The notes beneath the pieces were generated by a model. That model was not told the origin of the DNA. It worked only from the letters and a program-made list of their open reading frames with translations, and ran no database searches. From positions 1,161,699-1,225,698 of the forward strand of contig MU839840.1 in NCBI GenBank assembly GCA_030411725.1: a DNA stretch of 64,000 nt, written 5' to 3'. Below are positions 53,075-63,959 of this stretch, one piece after another. How positions within the stretch are numbered: position 1 is the first letter of the stretch; each line of letters opens with the position of its first letter. Position numbers and translations under genes: made by a program. The DNA comes from Echria macrotheca. Taxonomy: Eukaryota > Ascomycota > Sordariomycetes > Sordariales > Schizotheciaceae.

Positions 53075-53534
53075 TCATAACCACATCTGTTCATGCCGCA
53101 TATATGTGGCCAACCACCGCACAAGCATCGGCGGAAGGGTGGATACATGATGGTTGATCGTATCCTCGGATGGAACATCACCAAAGATCACCACAAAGTC
53201 ATCCAAAGTAACATCTGTCGACGTCTGTAATCGACCAAGTGTGTGTTCGGGTTCATGCAAACGGCAAAGGGGGCAGCTGGTGCCTGGCTTTTCGTAGAGG
53301 AGGGCAAGGGTATTCCAGTTTGGGTCAAGACTAAAAGCAACCAAGGTCAGCTTGGTCCAGATCTGGCTCGATCGACGACATTCACCTTCTTGGTATATGC
53401 TCGGCGGAGGACATCGGAAGATCGCCCATGTCTCGGCAATCCGTGTCCACTTCCACGTATATACTGCACGAGATGCTGCTTGTTTCGTCCATCGTCACAA
53501 CTTCCCAGTCACCAATATCTGCAAAAGAAGTCAT
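53075..53534 (-). CDS. Hypothetical small protein, two exons
   Basis: Predicted 134-aa protein from exons 53386-53534 and 53075-53330. The 55-nt intron has a GTGAAT donor, GCTGACC branch and TTTTAG acceptor, and the frame is kept (IPRS/LDPNWNTLALLYEKPG). The text is acidic and contains CPLCRLHEPEH, a CxxC-type motif. There is no signal peptide or membrane helix. I do not recognise the family. Support rests on the clean intron and protein-like composition; it may be part of a longer gene. Confidence 0.45.
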
Positions 53535-54246
53535 TTTGGAATTCAGCGGTCGCGCAGCGGGAGACGAGAACCGGCACACTTATCGCGGTTCGTCCGAATC
53601 CATGGTCTTATACCTTTACTCTCCCACCCTCTTGCCATCGGACCCTACCGTCGACGCACCGTCCTCGCTGTGACAACTCCGACACCGGTGCATCCATGAC
53701 TCGTCGCCATCGTCTGATAGACAGGAGACGCATGACAATACTCTTTGAGTCCCAAAGTAACAATTCTGGCCTATGAGAGGTCAGAGATAACATCCTCCCT
53801 CCACGAACAGCGACCTTCCCGACTGACGCCGGCTTAATTAGATTCATAAGCCCGGCAAGTTCCGCTGGCAACCCAAAAGAAGGAAAGCGGTGTGGTTTGT
53901 ATCCTGTTTAGGACACAAAAGGCGTCCATGTAAGGCGGACTCTGGATTACCCGGGCCAAGGGTTGCCTTGTTTGCTCCTCTGGTGCGCTTGTGCCGATGA
54001 TTTCCGCACCCCATCGGACCCTGCCGGCGGTCAAAGAGGCCACGTTTTCCTATCGTCTATTGATTTTGGTGGAGAGGCATTGCATATATTGTTTGTTTGA
54101 TACAGACCGGGGTTGAACATTGGCGAGAGTGTGAACGACCGCCGACACTCGGGGACCCGTCCAAATGCATCCTGGAGCCAAGTTCGCCTCGTTTTCCGAC
54201 TTCCAACCCCGATGGCGCTTATCCATGGGACCAGAGCCAATCATAA
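53535..54246. other. Intergenic
   Basis: About 710 bp between the small hypothetical gene and the 3' end of the GNAT gene. No feature was recognised. Confidence 0.5.
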
Positions 54247-55031
54247 TCATAGTAAAGGCCCGTCACAATCGCCCATCGCCCTGTTTCTCGTCTTTGGTCG
54301 ATACATCATGGCCTCGAGGACGATCTTTTCCTCCTCGCCGGGCACCTGGATCGTGAAGCTCCCCACGTGGTCGAACCCCAGCCAGGTGTATAGCTCATAC
54401 CCCATGGGACTGGCCATGACGGACAGGTCCTTCAAGCCCTCCTTGCGGACGCGGTCCATGGACCACTTGCAGAGAGAGGTGCCATGCCCCCGACGCTGGA
54501 AATCGGGCAAGGTGGCGAGAATCTGGAGATGCATCTGCTCGGGGCCAATATGACCAAAATAGCGCTTGTAGTTCTTGATCTGGCCAAACCAAAAGGCGTT
54601 GTAATGCTCATGATTGGCATCTCGCCGTGTGCGACCGCCCCGTTCTTCCACCAGGGCAACAGCTGCTGTCTTGTTAGCTCGCCCGCTCGATGGCCGCCAG
54701 ATCACGGGGGAAGCAAGAACTTGCGATCTTGGGGCTTGTATCCCGGGCCGTAGATTCGCTTATTTATGTATGAGATATCCCAGACGCCAAAGGCCACGAT
54801 TGCCTTGTCCCCACCAGGCTCGAGGCTGTCCTCAACCACCATGACGACCCAGTCGTCGAATGCGGGGTCGAGAAAGTACTCGAACAGCATCCGCGTATAC
54901 TTGTAGTGGTCCTCAGGAAATTGCTCGCGCCAGGGAAAGCGGTAGTCCCATTGCGGGTCCATAGGCATCGTCTCGATGATGACCTTGGTGATGGCGTCGG
55001 CGTCTGACGGGACGCCTAACCGAGGTCTCAT
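54247..55031 (-). CDS. GNAT-family N-acetyltransferase with frame break
   Basis: GCN5-related acetyltransferase-like protein. The N-terminal part, from the ATG at 55031 (MRPRLGVPSDADAITKVI), runs to a TGA near 54702. The C-terminal part, in another frame (about 54705-54247), has the acetyl-CoA-binding core LQILATLPDFQRRGHGTSLC and YELYTWLGFDHVGSF. Together they make a fungal GNAT of about 260 aa. Between them no intron keeps the frame: the attractive CTAACAAGACAG acceptor is out of phase with the available donors. A C-run (CCCCC) at the break suggests an indel, either real or a sequencing error. The frame upstream of 55031 looks like leader sequence. Family clear; integrity doubtful. Confidence 0.65.
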
Positions 55032-55890
55032 TGCGCCGACGAGCATGGGAAAAGTAGGGCTGACGGGGCGGCGCGCGCACAACAAGCTGCTTCTTGTCGA
55101 CCGGAGGGCGGGGTGTGAACGAAGCCTACCTGGGCGCGCGGGACAGCCCTGCTTTTCAAATACCGCAGCGCATGGTGTCCAGCTCACGGGGACTGAGGCA
55201 GCACTTTTTTCGGCCTGAGACGTCAAGAATAGAAATAGGGGGCGCGAGTTAGCGTGGCACGCTGGTCAAGTGAAACCGTGCAACGCGTGGGCTCGGGACA
55301 AAATGCGGTCGCCCAAACGAGTCTATCGGCGGGTGTCCTGGGAAGGGCTCCCAACGCCGTCGACGTTGTTTCTTGCAAGAGTTTGCTCCGGGCCCGGGAA
55401 AACCCATGGTTGGGCCGCAACTCAGTTGGCCCGATTGGCCACCGAGTTGGGATCGCCATTGCAGACATGGTAATTGTAGTTCTTCCACTCAGGTCACTCA
55501 GGTGATCCAAGTCGTGCAGATTGGCGGCGCGGGCTGACGGCTGATACGATGGACGGCCAAACGCTGCGCTGAGAAAAAACGAGGCAGCCAGAGCTGTCGC
55601 CTTGGAGCTTCTCCTGCATGGGACTAGTCCCAAGACGGCAGAGCGGTGAAGCGCTGGGGAAGACGGTCCCGAAAGGGAGACCGCGACGACGCACAGCCCC
55701 GGTCGGCCATGTTCTGGAGCGCCGTGGACGTGTGCAAATTGGGGAAGGCGGTACAAAAAACCCCACCTCGCGCGACATCGACAATCGCTGGATGATTGCG
55801 ACAGTTGCACGCAGTGCCATACGACTCTGACATTCATTCCTCTGTGTCTTTCCGACCCGACCGCGCGGTAAGGTAATATGCGACGACGCC
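55032..55890. other. Divergent promoter of GNAT and zinc-cluster genes
   Basis: About 860 bp. A 204-codon minus-strand frame spans it, but it is Ser/Arg/Pro-rich with no domain and is treated as chance. Confidence 0.5.
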
Positions 55891-58462
55891 ATGGACAACC
55901 CCGCTCGGCTCGCCTCCCACTCGCTCGATGAGCTGCCGACGTCGTCGTCGTCGTTCGACGGGCTCGCGCTCAACTTCCCCTGGAATGACCCCTCCTCCGA
56001 CCTCTCGCTGCCCGCCTCGTGGGCCATCGCTTCCGCTCCCTTCGTCGAGTCCGGCCGAGACGCCGTCACCAGCAATATTTCTCCGAGTCATGCCACGCAG
56101 CTCCAAGACACGGCGTCCCAGATGGCGGCCAACGACAGTGCGGCAGGCGACATAGGGCCCTCGTCCCACCCGGATCTCGGCCAGCTGCCTCCGGCTGCTG
56201 CACATTATATCCAGACTACCCACTCGGACTACTCGTGGATGGAGTCGCACATGTCCGATGTCGTGTCCGCGTTGAACAACACCATGGGGTGGATGCCGCC
56301 ATCGGCGACCGTCACCTCCGGTCCGCCCCACTTATGCTCCGCTCCCGGTCCGGATCATGGTCCGCTCGGCGAGGATGTGCCTCCCGATGTCGCGTTTGGA
56401 CATGCTATCATGGGCTTCGACCTCACCGATGGCTTTCCTTTTTCCTTCTCGATGGCCCCTCACGCCGTCAGCGATGCGCTGCCACAGCCGTCGATCCACG
56501 GGCTGGCGTCTCCTCCGGATGCCCTCTCTTATGTCAAGCCGGATCCCGGCTGGCTACAAGGGTCTCAAGAGCCGGATGTCGGTGGCATCCCACCACAGAC
56601 CGAGGCACCGCCCGTGAGATACAGCCCCACGCCGACGCCTGCTCCTAACAAGCGGCGGCGGGCGTCAGGCTCTCCCACCGCACCGGCTCGGCCCGGGTCT
56701 CGCGGACAGAAGGCGGCCAAGACGTCGGTTTCTTTGGAGATCATCATGGTCCAGCCCAACCCCGGTGTGGTTGAGGTGTCTCGCAAGCGTCCGGCCCCGG
56801 ATGCCGCGGCCTCGCGGACACTAAAGAAGATCAGCTGCGAGGACGCCAACGGGGAGGTCCACGGGGCTATGATCACCTTGGGCTTTGGTCAACCGGAGCA
56901 CCATCGGTCTCGATTCTCGCCGGAGAAGCGTGCTGAGACCAACCTCGCGAGGAGAGAAGGGGTTTGCTCTCGGTGTCAGGGCTCCAAGCGGAAGGTGAGT
57001 CTCATTGGTATCGGGTTGCGTCCTCGACTGACTCAGTGACAGTGCGATCTTGCCTTGAAAGACAGTCCCTACGTCTCATGTACCAGATGCTCGACCAGCA
57101 AGCTCTACAAGGGCATGTCCCCGATGCCCTGTTTCCGTTCTATCCTGAAGGACATCATGTTCTTTCGTGCCGGTAAATGCCTTCCTCCGGTTCTACCGCG
57201 TGTTGCCCTGTGCCTTTGCTCTAACACCGACAGGTCCGGCCGCCAACGAACCCCTCTTTACCAACCGCTTCAAGCGTCTTGCCATCGACGACATATCGAA
57301 GCCTAACGTTCCCGTGCGGGACATCCACCTTACCCAGAGAGTCGGCCGTCACAAGCTGACCGTCTACGCCTCCGAATTCGTCCCGCTACCACATGATAAG
57401 GTCTCACTCAAGTGGAAGAACAAGGATGGCACCCTCAAAGAGATGAGGATGCCCACATTCTGTCTCACCAACATGCAAAAAGTTACCGCCCAGGTAGAGC
57501 AGTACATCTACGAGGCCAAGCGATCCTACCTCGAGGACCTACTCGGCGGCGAGGAACTGGTGTCCATGACGGTCAAGATGGCCATGGCATACAGCCGGGC
57601 CAGGACAGTATGTTGGCTCCGCAATCTTTGTGTCGCTATCATCCACTAACAGTTCAGAACTCCCTCGTAGGCATGGCCCTCGACCTCTGGGCCATCTCCC
57701 GTATGATCGAGATCGAATGGGAGATGTGCGGCCCCGACACCCTCGGCGTCCAGCGCTTCTGCGACCCGCTCAACCCGCGTAACGGACGGATCCCCATCCC
57801 GCCCATGATGGACACCCAGCTCGACCAGATCGTGATCCAGAACGTGCTGAATCCGCTCCGCAAACAGTTGTTGGATCAGCTCGAGGCCAGGATCGCCCCG
57901 TTCAAGCGCGAGGACTGGTTCGACATCTACTTGACGTCGTTTATTGTTCTTAACCATATCGAGAGGGTTGCTAAGCATTCGGCGTATCATGCTGAGTTGC
58001 ACTGCATGTCGGTGAGTGTACTTCTTGCTCTTCGTGTCTTGATGGCGTCTAACGATATGCAGACCAAGTTCTCGAACGTTCCCTTCCTAGTCAGCGTCTT
58101 CCACTCAGCCAAGGTCGTCTTGTCGAGGTTCCACTTCGTGTGCAACGGTTCGGCGCCGCTGCGTCTGGATTGGGACTCGCCCGGGTCGGCGTCGCTGGCC
58201 AAGCTGGACCCGGACCAGACGGCGTTTATGAAGCGGACGCAGGCGCTGATACGTGCTCGTGGTAGGTTTTGTATCTCGAGTCGTCGGGTACTATTGCTAA
58301 CCGGTTACAGAAATGAATCTGATGCAGCTGAGGACGCAGTATGACTATGGCCAGTCCCTGTACTGGTCCTCCCAGCTCTTCACACCGAACTGGGATAACT
58401 CGCCGGCAGAGGTTAAGGGTATTGAGGCGGCGCCGCCGGTGAGGGTGATTGAAGTTGGCTAG
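55891..58462 (+). CDS. Zn-cluster transcription regulator with internal zinc motif
   Basis: Predicted nuclear regulator of 770 aa. Exons 55891-56994, 57043-57172, 57234-57607, 57658-58011, 58063-58261 and 58311-58462, each join in frame. The first 350 residues are Ser/Pro/Asp-rich and probably activating or disordered, with a basic NLS-like NKRRRASG. A zinc-cluster-like motif sits in the middle: C359-x2-C362-x6-C369-x11-C381-x2-C384, with the next Cys at 398 (13 residues on instead of the usual 6-8). Its text is VCSRCQGSKRKCDLALKDSP. The C-terminal half is helical (GMALDLWAISRMIEIEWEMC, DWFDIYLTSFIVLNHIE), like the regulatory domains of this family. Targets are unknown. Confidence 0.8.
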
Positions 58463-60476
58463 GGGCCCCTTTTAGCGTGTGGCGTGTGTTTTATATCTGG
58501 TGTTGGATATCTGTTTTTGCGTTATACCCATCCGTGTGTGGAGCGTTTCGTTATTGATCTGATACTCTTGTATTGTATCTTGTAGTGACCAATGCCTATC
58601 CATTTAAGTTACCGTGGCTTCCAAGTTGAGGGACTCATATCCCAAACTGTCAATACCTCTTAAAGATCAATTACATCCATCCAACTTGACCGCCGACTAT
58701 CGGGTAGCTGCATCCACAGCTGTCAAGTTACAGGCCGAAGGACGGAAGTCATAGCACGTCTGAGTAGCATCCAGATCTGATCTGCGACCTGATTCAGGAC
58801 CCAAGGTCGTTGAAGATATTCTAGTCTAATGCTTCCTTTCCCCCTAAATCCAGAGACCTCTACAACGAAAGGTCTTTTTCGGCTTGGGGTTCTGTTCTGT
58901 CTGTGTGGAACCTTGCTCAAGGTGAATTCAGTCCTGTGCCCTAGGCCAGGCAGGCAAGGCAGGGTTGGTTCCTCACGCTAGACTCAGCAAGGTCACCTGT
59001 TTTCTAAAAACGTAGACCCCTTTGTCACGGCGCGACTCGTAATTTCCTTTCATATTAGATAGTAGGCACTCGTGTGAGCTATAACCACTTTGATGAGGGA
59101 CCGCGTACCCCCTTAAGGGTTGGAAGCCTTCGGCTTCTTATGGCTTAAGACGTTAAATAATAATAATTTCCTTTACATAAATACTCGTGAGAAAACGAGA
59201 AAGTGAGTTGGACAGGGTGGGTTGGTAAGGGACCTAGGTAGGTACCTAGGCCGTTGTGTGAGAGAATTGCACGGCCAGCAGAGAAGTTGAGAACTCCCTT
59301 ACTGCAAGCGACCAAGTACCCCAAAAATGCAGTGTCCTGAAATAGGCCTACCTCTGCAGGAGCTTGGCATCTCTATTATACACCACCTGCCTGCGGAGTG
59401 CGGGATAGAAGAAAGGAAAATGGCCTTCAAGGCCGGGATGGCAAGAATGTGGTGCGTTCATCCGATATGTGTGAGGTGTCGAGTGTGGAGCCGCACCTCA
59501 GACCAACACCCGTCCAACTCAACAACCTCCCACGGCCCACCCAAAGCAAAAAAAAAGAGTGCAAACCGACAACAAGCCGATTCGACCGCACACCTTCCTT
59601 CCAGAAGAAGCTGCCTCTCATCCAACAAGACCATACACGCATACAAATCAATATTAGCGTAGGTACCTCCCCTCCCACGGGCACCGACGCAGCCCTCGAC
59701 CACCACGACAACATCGCACACCATCCCTCTTTCCCCGGGAAAAACAATCGTAAAAATAAAAAATAGTATAGAAGAAGAGAAGAAGAAGCCAAAGAAAAAA
59801 AAACTGATCTTCCGATCAAACGCTACACTAAAGCGAAGGGTCCCCCCGGAGCTTCCGCCAAACCGGCCGGGGGACGTAGATACCCGCGTTAGAGACACTA
59901 CTTTAGCTACTTCGCTGGAAACCTGGTGTGGAAAGTTGATCTATATACCCCCAACCGGTGCCCCACTGGAAGTATAGCATGTGAGATTACAACCGTTCAC
60001 AGGCTTTGGGTCCTTGCGCTTTCTTGCCACGTACTCCATGCGTGTGCGGCGGACTAGCTCGTGTGATTGGGATATCTGGATATTGGCATTACCGCGCTGC
60101 CGCGTTCATTGAAAGGTCTGGAGGCCGGTCGAGGGGTGAGGCAAGTTGCTGATTGTATCGAAACCTTTCCCATCTCGGATTTGTGAGAGTAAACTAGAGG
60201 TTACGGTAAGCCCGGTGAGTCCATCAGCACCGGTTAGGTTACATAGTGGCATACCTTTTTGTGTGCCCCTTGTCACTGGATATTTTCTGTGAGATTTTGC
60301 GAGACACCATCAAGCCTGTGAAGCCACCCGATGACTGCTGCGTTTGGATAATCTGCCCGTGTCCATCTCTCGGCCCATCTCTCAGCTGGCTATCTGAGCC
60401 GTTGGCGACCTTGGACCACTCTGCTGTCGCCAACCCATGTTGGTCTTTTGTTGCTTCCCGAAAAGGTGTCGACGTT
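58463..60476. other. 2-kb gene-poor stretch
   Basis: Both flanking genes end here. It contains a CTAGGTAGGTACCTAGG island at about 59232-59251, a hairpin-like GAAGCCTTCGGCTTC at about 59128, purine runs (AGAAGAAG) near 59770-59800, and overlapping frames at 59327-59900 on both strands that have no domain. No gene is called. Confidence 0.5.
59232..59251. repeat. CCTAGGTAGGTACCTAGG island
   Basis: Near-palindromic island of CCTAGG and AGGTACCT units, matching those at 23136, 33280 and 51171. Confidence 0.5.
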
Positions 60477-63398
60477 TTATCGGGACAGCAGCGACTTGGC
60501 GCGCCGTTGAAACCACTGCCATTTTGCTGCAGCTCTCGACAAACTCCATTTCCCTGTAGCTCTCGGTCTATCCGGTTGTTCTGCAGCTTTCCGTCGATTC
60601 GATCTCGCCGTAGCTTCCGGACTATCCGATTGCTCTGCAGCTTCCGATATATCCGATTCCTCTGCAGCTTCCGAGATATCCGATTGCTCTGCAGCTCTCG
60701 ATGTAACCGACGAGCTGAGCCTGGCCGAGCCTGACAAGGCCATGAAATCTTCTTCTTCGGGAAAACTTTCGCGAATAGTTTGCCAAGCTTTCCTCCCCGA
60801 CACGCCTCGGGTAACTGTGGTGTCGGTGTCTGCTCCGTGATTCAAGAGCATACGGAGGATTTGCTTGATATCCTCCCACTCTGCGGGATTTGCTTTGAAA
60901 AGTCCCATATTGCTCACCAAGGCACCGAATGCCGTGAGGGGGCCATATTTGGCGTTTGGGTTGGCTCCAGCGTCAAGAAGAGCCTTGACGACGTCAAGAT
61001 TAGGGACGGTATGCACGGCGGACAGTACCAAGTTTAGTGCCGAATCCTTTGATATGCGATCAGCGCACGCCTCGGTACGTAGTTCACTCTCGACAAAGGG
61101 CAGAATTCCATAGACGCACGCCAAGCCGTGAAACGCCGGGCTGCAAAACCTTAATCTCATCTTGTCACAGGCAGCCTGGCCCTCCCTCAAGACATTCACG
61201 AGCTTCGTTTGGGCCTCGTTACCATTGCTTACTCTTCGAGCCCATTCGAACATTTTGGGGACCATATCCTGTCTGGCCCGGTCATCTGGGTCTCGCTTGA
61301 GAGTGGCCAACAACGCCGCACACATTACCAGGGGCGTGCTCGGCGAGTTGGAAGTTTGATTGTCTTGGAACAGAACACCAAGACCGTCGGACCGATGAAG
61401 GAACTCATAGACCGTCCGGTGCAAAAAATCGATCTTGGACCCGGTGTACGGTCCAAGTTTGTCGTCAACTATGAGTTCAAGGAGGCCCTTGCCGCGTGCG
61501 TCTAGTCGGCGCCGAACCTGGTCGAGTCGCCACTCGATCTCGGAATCCAACATCTTATGTATGGGTAAACTCAGAAGAAGCTCTGGGTCGGTTTCGACTT
61601 CATCCACAAAAGAAAAGGCCATGGCATATTGCGGCTCGGGGGCCGATTTGACCATCTCGAAGAGCCTAAGTGTGTGGTGACGATACATCTGGGGGATGGT
61701 GGCAATCATATGACGGAAGAATCCGTCAAGATCCTCAGGAAACATCTCGAGCCGACTTTGAAGAAGGTGAATAGAGTCGCCGTTGGTGAGGCCCGTGAGA
61801 AGATTCCGGACAACCAGGTACACCCACAGAAAGACGCCTCTCGCGCGTTCCGTCACCTCCTCTACCAGGTCTGGACAGGCTGGGGCCACTTTCACCATCT
61901 TGGCAAACTGCCTGTTGCCATTGAGCTTGTCTGATGTGTACTGGTAGATGTCCCGCCGTGTAAGGTCCTCCAGTTTGAGCGAGCTGTCTGTCGAACCAAA
62001 TGCATCTGCAAATACCGACCACGGCCTGCTAGACACGCATAGCTTGACGTTAGGAATCCTAGTCAGAGCCTGGACGCTTTCGACCAGGTCTTCGGGTGCT
62101 AGACGGCCCTCCTCATATTCGTCCAAACCATCGAGGAAAATGCAAAACTTGGCGGAAGAGGCGTCTGCCAGAACAGTACGGCAAATGGACAGTAGCTCAT
62201 CAACTGTCCACGACCAGTCGTCGTTGAGATCATCCTTCATGCCTGCCCGTAGCTCGATTACCCGAGGAATGAGCGTGGGAAAACGCCGCAAAATGTCGAA
62301 CAAGATGGATCGGAAAAGGCCTACTTGGGATTTCTGTAGAGGAGTACCAGCGTACCAGAAATAGTAGCTTGCAAGCACGAGCTCTTTATCCCCGGCCCAG
62401 ATCTTCAGGAGATGCTCGGTTTCGTCGTGCTGAGAAATGAACTTCATCAAAGTGGATTTCCCCGACCCTGGTTTTCCTTGGATCCAAAAGACACCATCAC
62501 GGTCCCGGAGCCACCTGGTAAACTGGATCTGGCGGGTCCGGGGATCGTCAGAAGTCTCGGGCCGAAATATCCACTCAAAGGTTTCGGCGTGGGCGGTGGG
62601 AATCTTTTGATAGCGGGTCCGAATTTGATTGAAGTACAGGCTTCTCAAGACTGTCAGGTTCTCCCCGGTCGTCCTGCGAGCGTTCCAGAGGTGTGTCAGC
62701 GTCCCCGACAGATCGCGAAGATTGGCCGAGAAGCCTGCAGCAGACCCTCTAGCGAGGCTGTCCGTGTTCTCGCTGACTTCGAGTGCTGGCGCGTCGTCAT
62801 TTGAATCATTCAGGGCTGCTTTCTCCGCAGCGGCGATGATGTCTTTTCGCAGGCCCTCGAAACCCGTCCGCATGTTAACTCCCAGGTCTTTATTTGCCCG
62901 CTCCATGTCTGCAAGAGCACGAGACATGGCCGAGACGCGGTTCCTGGAAGATGTCAGCAAGAATAGGCGTCATCACCCGCTTCGGACATACATGACCACC
63001 ATCTGCACGTGCGAGGCAACCTGAGATTGCAGCTTGACCAGCCTCTGGGAGAAAGCGTCGATGTCTTTCCTCTTCCAGACATCCTTCAAAGCAACCATGA
63101 AGCTCTTCCAGACGGTGGCTTTGCCCTGGATCTTCAGGGCTTCGAGAGCATCCAGGAGAGCTTTGGCGATGGCTTCCGACTCCTTGATCATGTCGCGAAG
63201 GCTTTGATCGTACTCGGGAGATGCAACAATGGGCGCGGCCAATTGCCTGATGTCGGCTGCGATGGTGGACAGGACTGCATGGTCTTTGCTCTCGCCGGTG
63301 CGGTAGACGGCCGCCGCCGAAGAGAGCAGTTTCCATGAAAACTCGACGAGAGTGAGGATGCTGCTCGTTGCGCCGAGTACCGTGAAAGGATCGGCCAT
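60477..63398 (-). CDS. NACHT NLR-like protein with C-terminal 9-residue repeats
   Basis: STAND-class receptor of 957 aa. Exon 1 is 62992-63398 and exon 2 is 60477-62943; the 48-nt intron has a GTATGT donor and TTCCAG acceptor. Residues 1-180 (MADPFTVLGATSSILTLVEF) are a helical fungal STAND N-terminal domain. Walker A is GKPGSGKST (292-300); a Walker B-type FCIFLDGLDEYE is at about 402-413. NACHT text includes CVSSRPWSVF and RARGVFLWVYLVVRNLL. Near 780-850 are two degenerate ankyrin units (VVKALLDAGANPNAKYG, ILRMLLNHGADTDTT). The C-terminus has about five copies of a 9-residue EAAEQSDIS-type repeat and then a basic tail (WQWFQRRAKSLLSR). It has no long ankyrin or WD array. Probable role in non-self recognition or cell death. 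Confidence 0.88.
60553..60700 (-). repeat. 27-bp coding minisatellite in NACHT gene
   Basis: About five 27-bp units, such as ATATCCGATTGCTCTGCAGC on the plus strand, each encoding one 9-residue EAAEQSDIS-like repeat. The middle copies are closest to each other; the outer copies have diverged. The unit length is a multiple of three, so copy gain or loss would not break the frame. Confidence 0.75.
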
Positions 63399-63538
63399 TG
63401 TGCGGCCACCGGTTGCCCGAGCGGTTGCTCGACTTCAAAAGCGTTGTTGCCTGACGAGTGATGACCAGAGCCTGCTCGTTCGCGGGGCTTGACGACCATA
63501 GGTCCTCGCATGCACGGGCCAAATGTTGGATGATGAAT

Positions 63539-63550
63539 ACCCTAACCCTA
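63539..63550 (+). promoter_or_regulatory. Telomere-repeat-like motif ACCCTAACCCTA
   Basis: Two CCCTAA-type units 141 bp upstream of the NACHT-gene ATG. Third such motif in the window at a similar distance from a start codon. Confidence 0.4.
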
Positions 63551-63934
63551 CAGCCTGTCAGTCGACGACGTCGCAATGAGAGAACAGAACATGATATTCT
63601 TGGTATATATGAGGCTCTTGTGTTGATGGCGAGATGCGGAGATTGCATGAAGGGCCTAGCCTAGGATGATAGCTACAGCTGATACGAATGTACTGCCATG
63701 AGCCGATGCCCGTTTCTCACAGCTCACATTTCGTGGAAGACCAAATGGATTCCCAATTATACGATAAAAGGTAATTCAAACATGAGAGCCTAACATCCTA
63801 ACAGGTAAAGATGATGGTAATTTTGGTTGGGAAGATATGTGGGGAAAAATACCTCTAGACTGCTATAAAGTCAGACGGTCACAGGACAGACACCAAAAAA
63901 AAGACAAAAAAGCTACCCTGATTCCCAGGACACG

Positions 63935-63959
63935 AAAAACCCCCGCCTTCGGGGTTTTT
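63935..63959. other. Strong hairpin resembling a bacterial intrinsic terminator
   Basis: A5-C4 on the left pairs perfectly with G4-T5 on the right (9 bp) around a 7-base loop CGCCTTC, followed by a T-run. This is the form of a rho-independent bacterial terminator, which is odd in a fungal nuclear sequence. There is no tRNA-like fold. Confidence 0.5.

Noticed and set aside
54661..54705. Intron explaining the GNAT break (GTGATC donor, CTAACAAGACAG acceptor)
   Set aside because: The signals look good, but the resulting phase is wrong for the downstream GNAT frame.
55223..55837. 204-codon minus-strand frame upstream of the zinc-cluster gene
   Set aside because: Low-complexity Ser/Arg/Pro text, no domain, and it occupies a divergent promoter.
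59327..59900. Overlapping frames of 110-146 codons on both strands
   Set aside because: Built on purine/pyrimidine runs, with no splice support and no recognisable domain.
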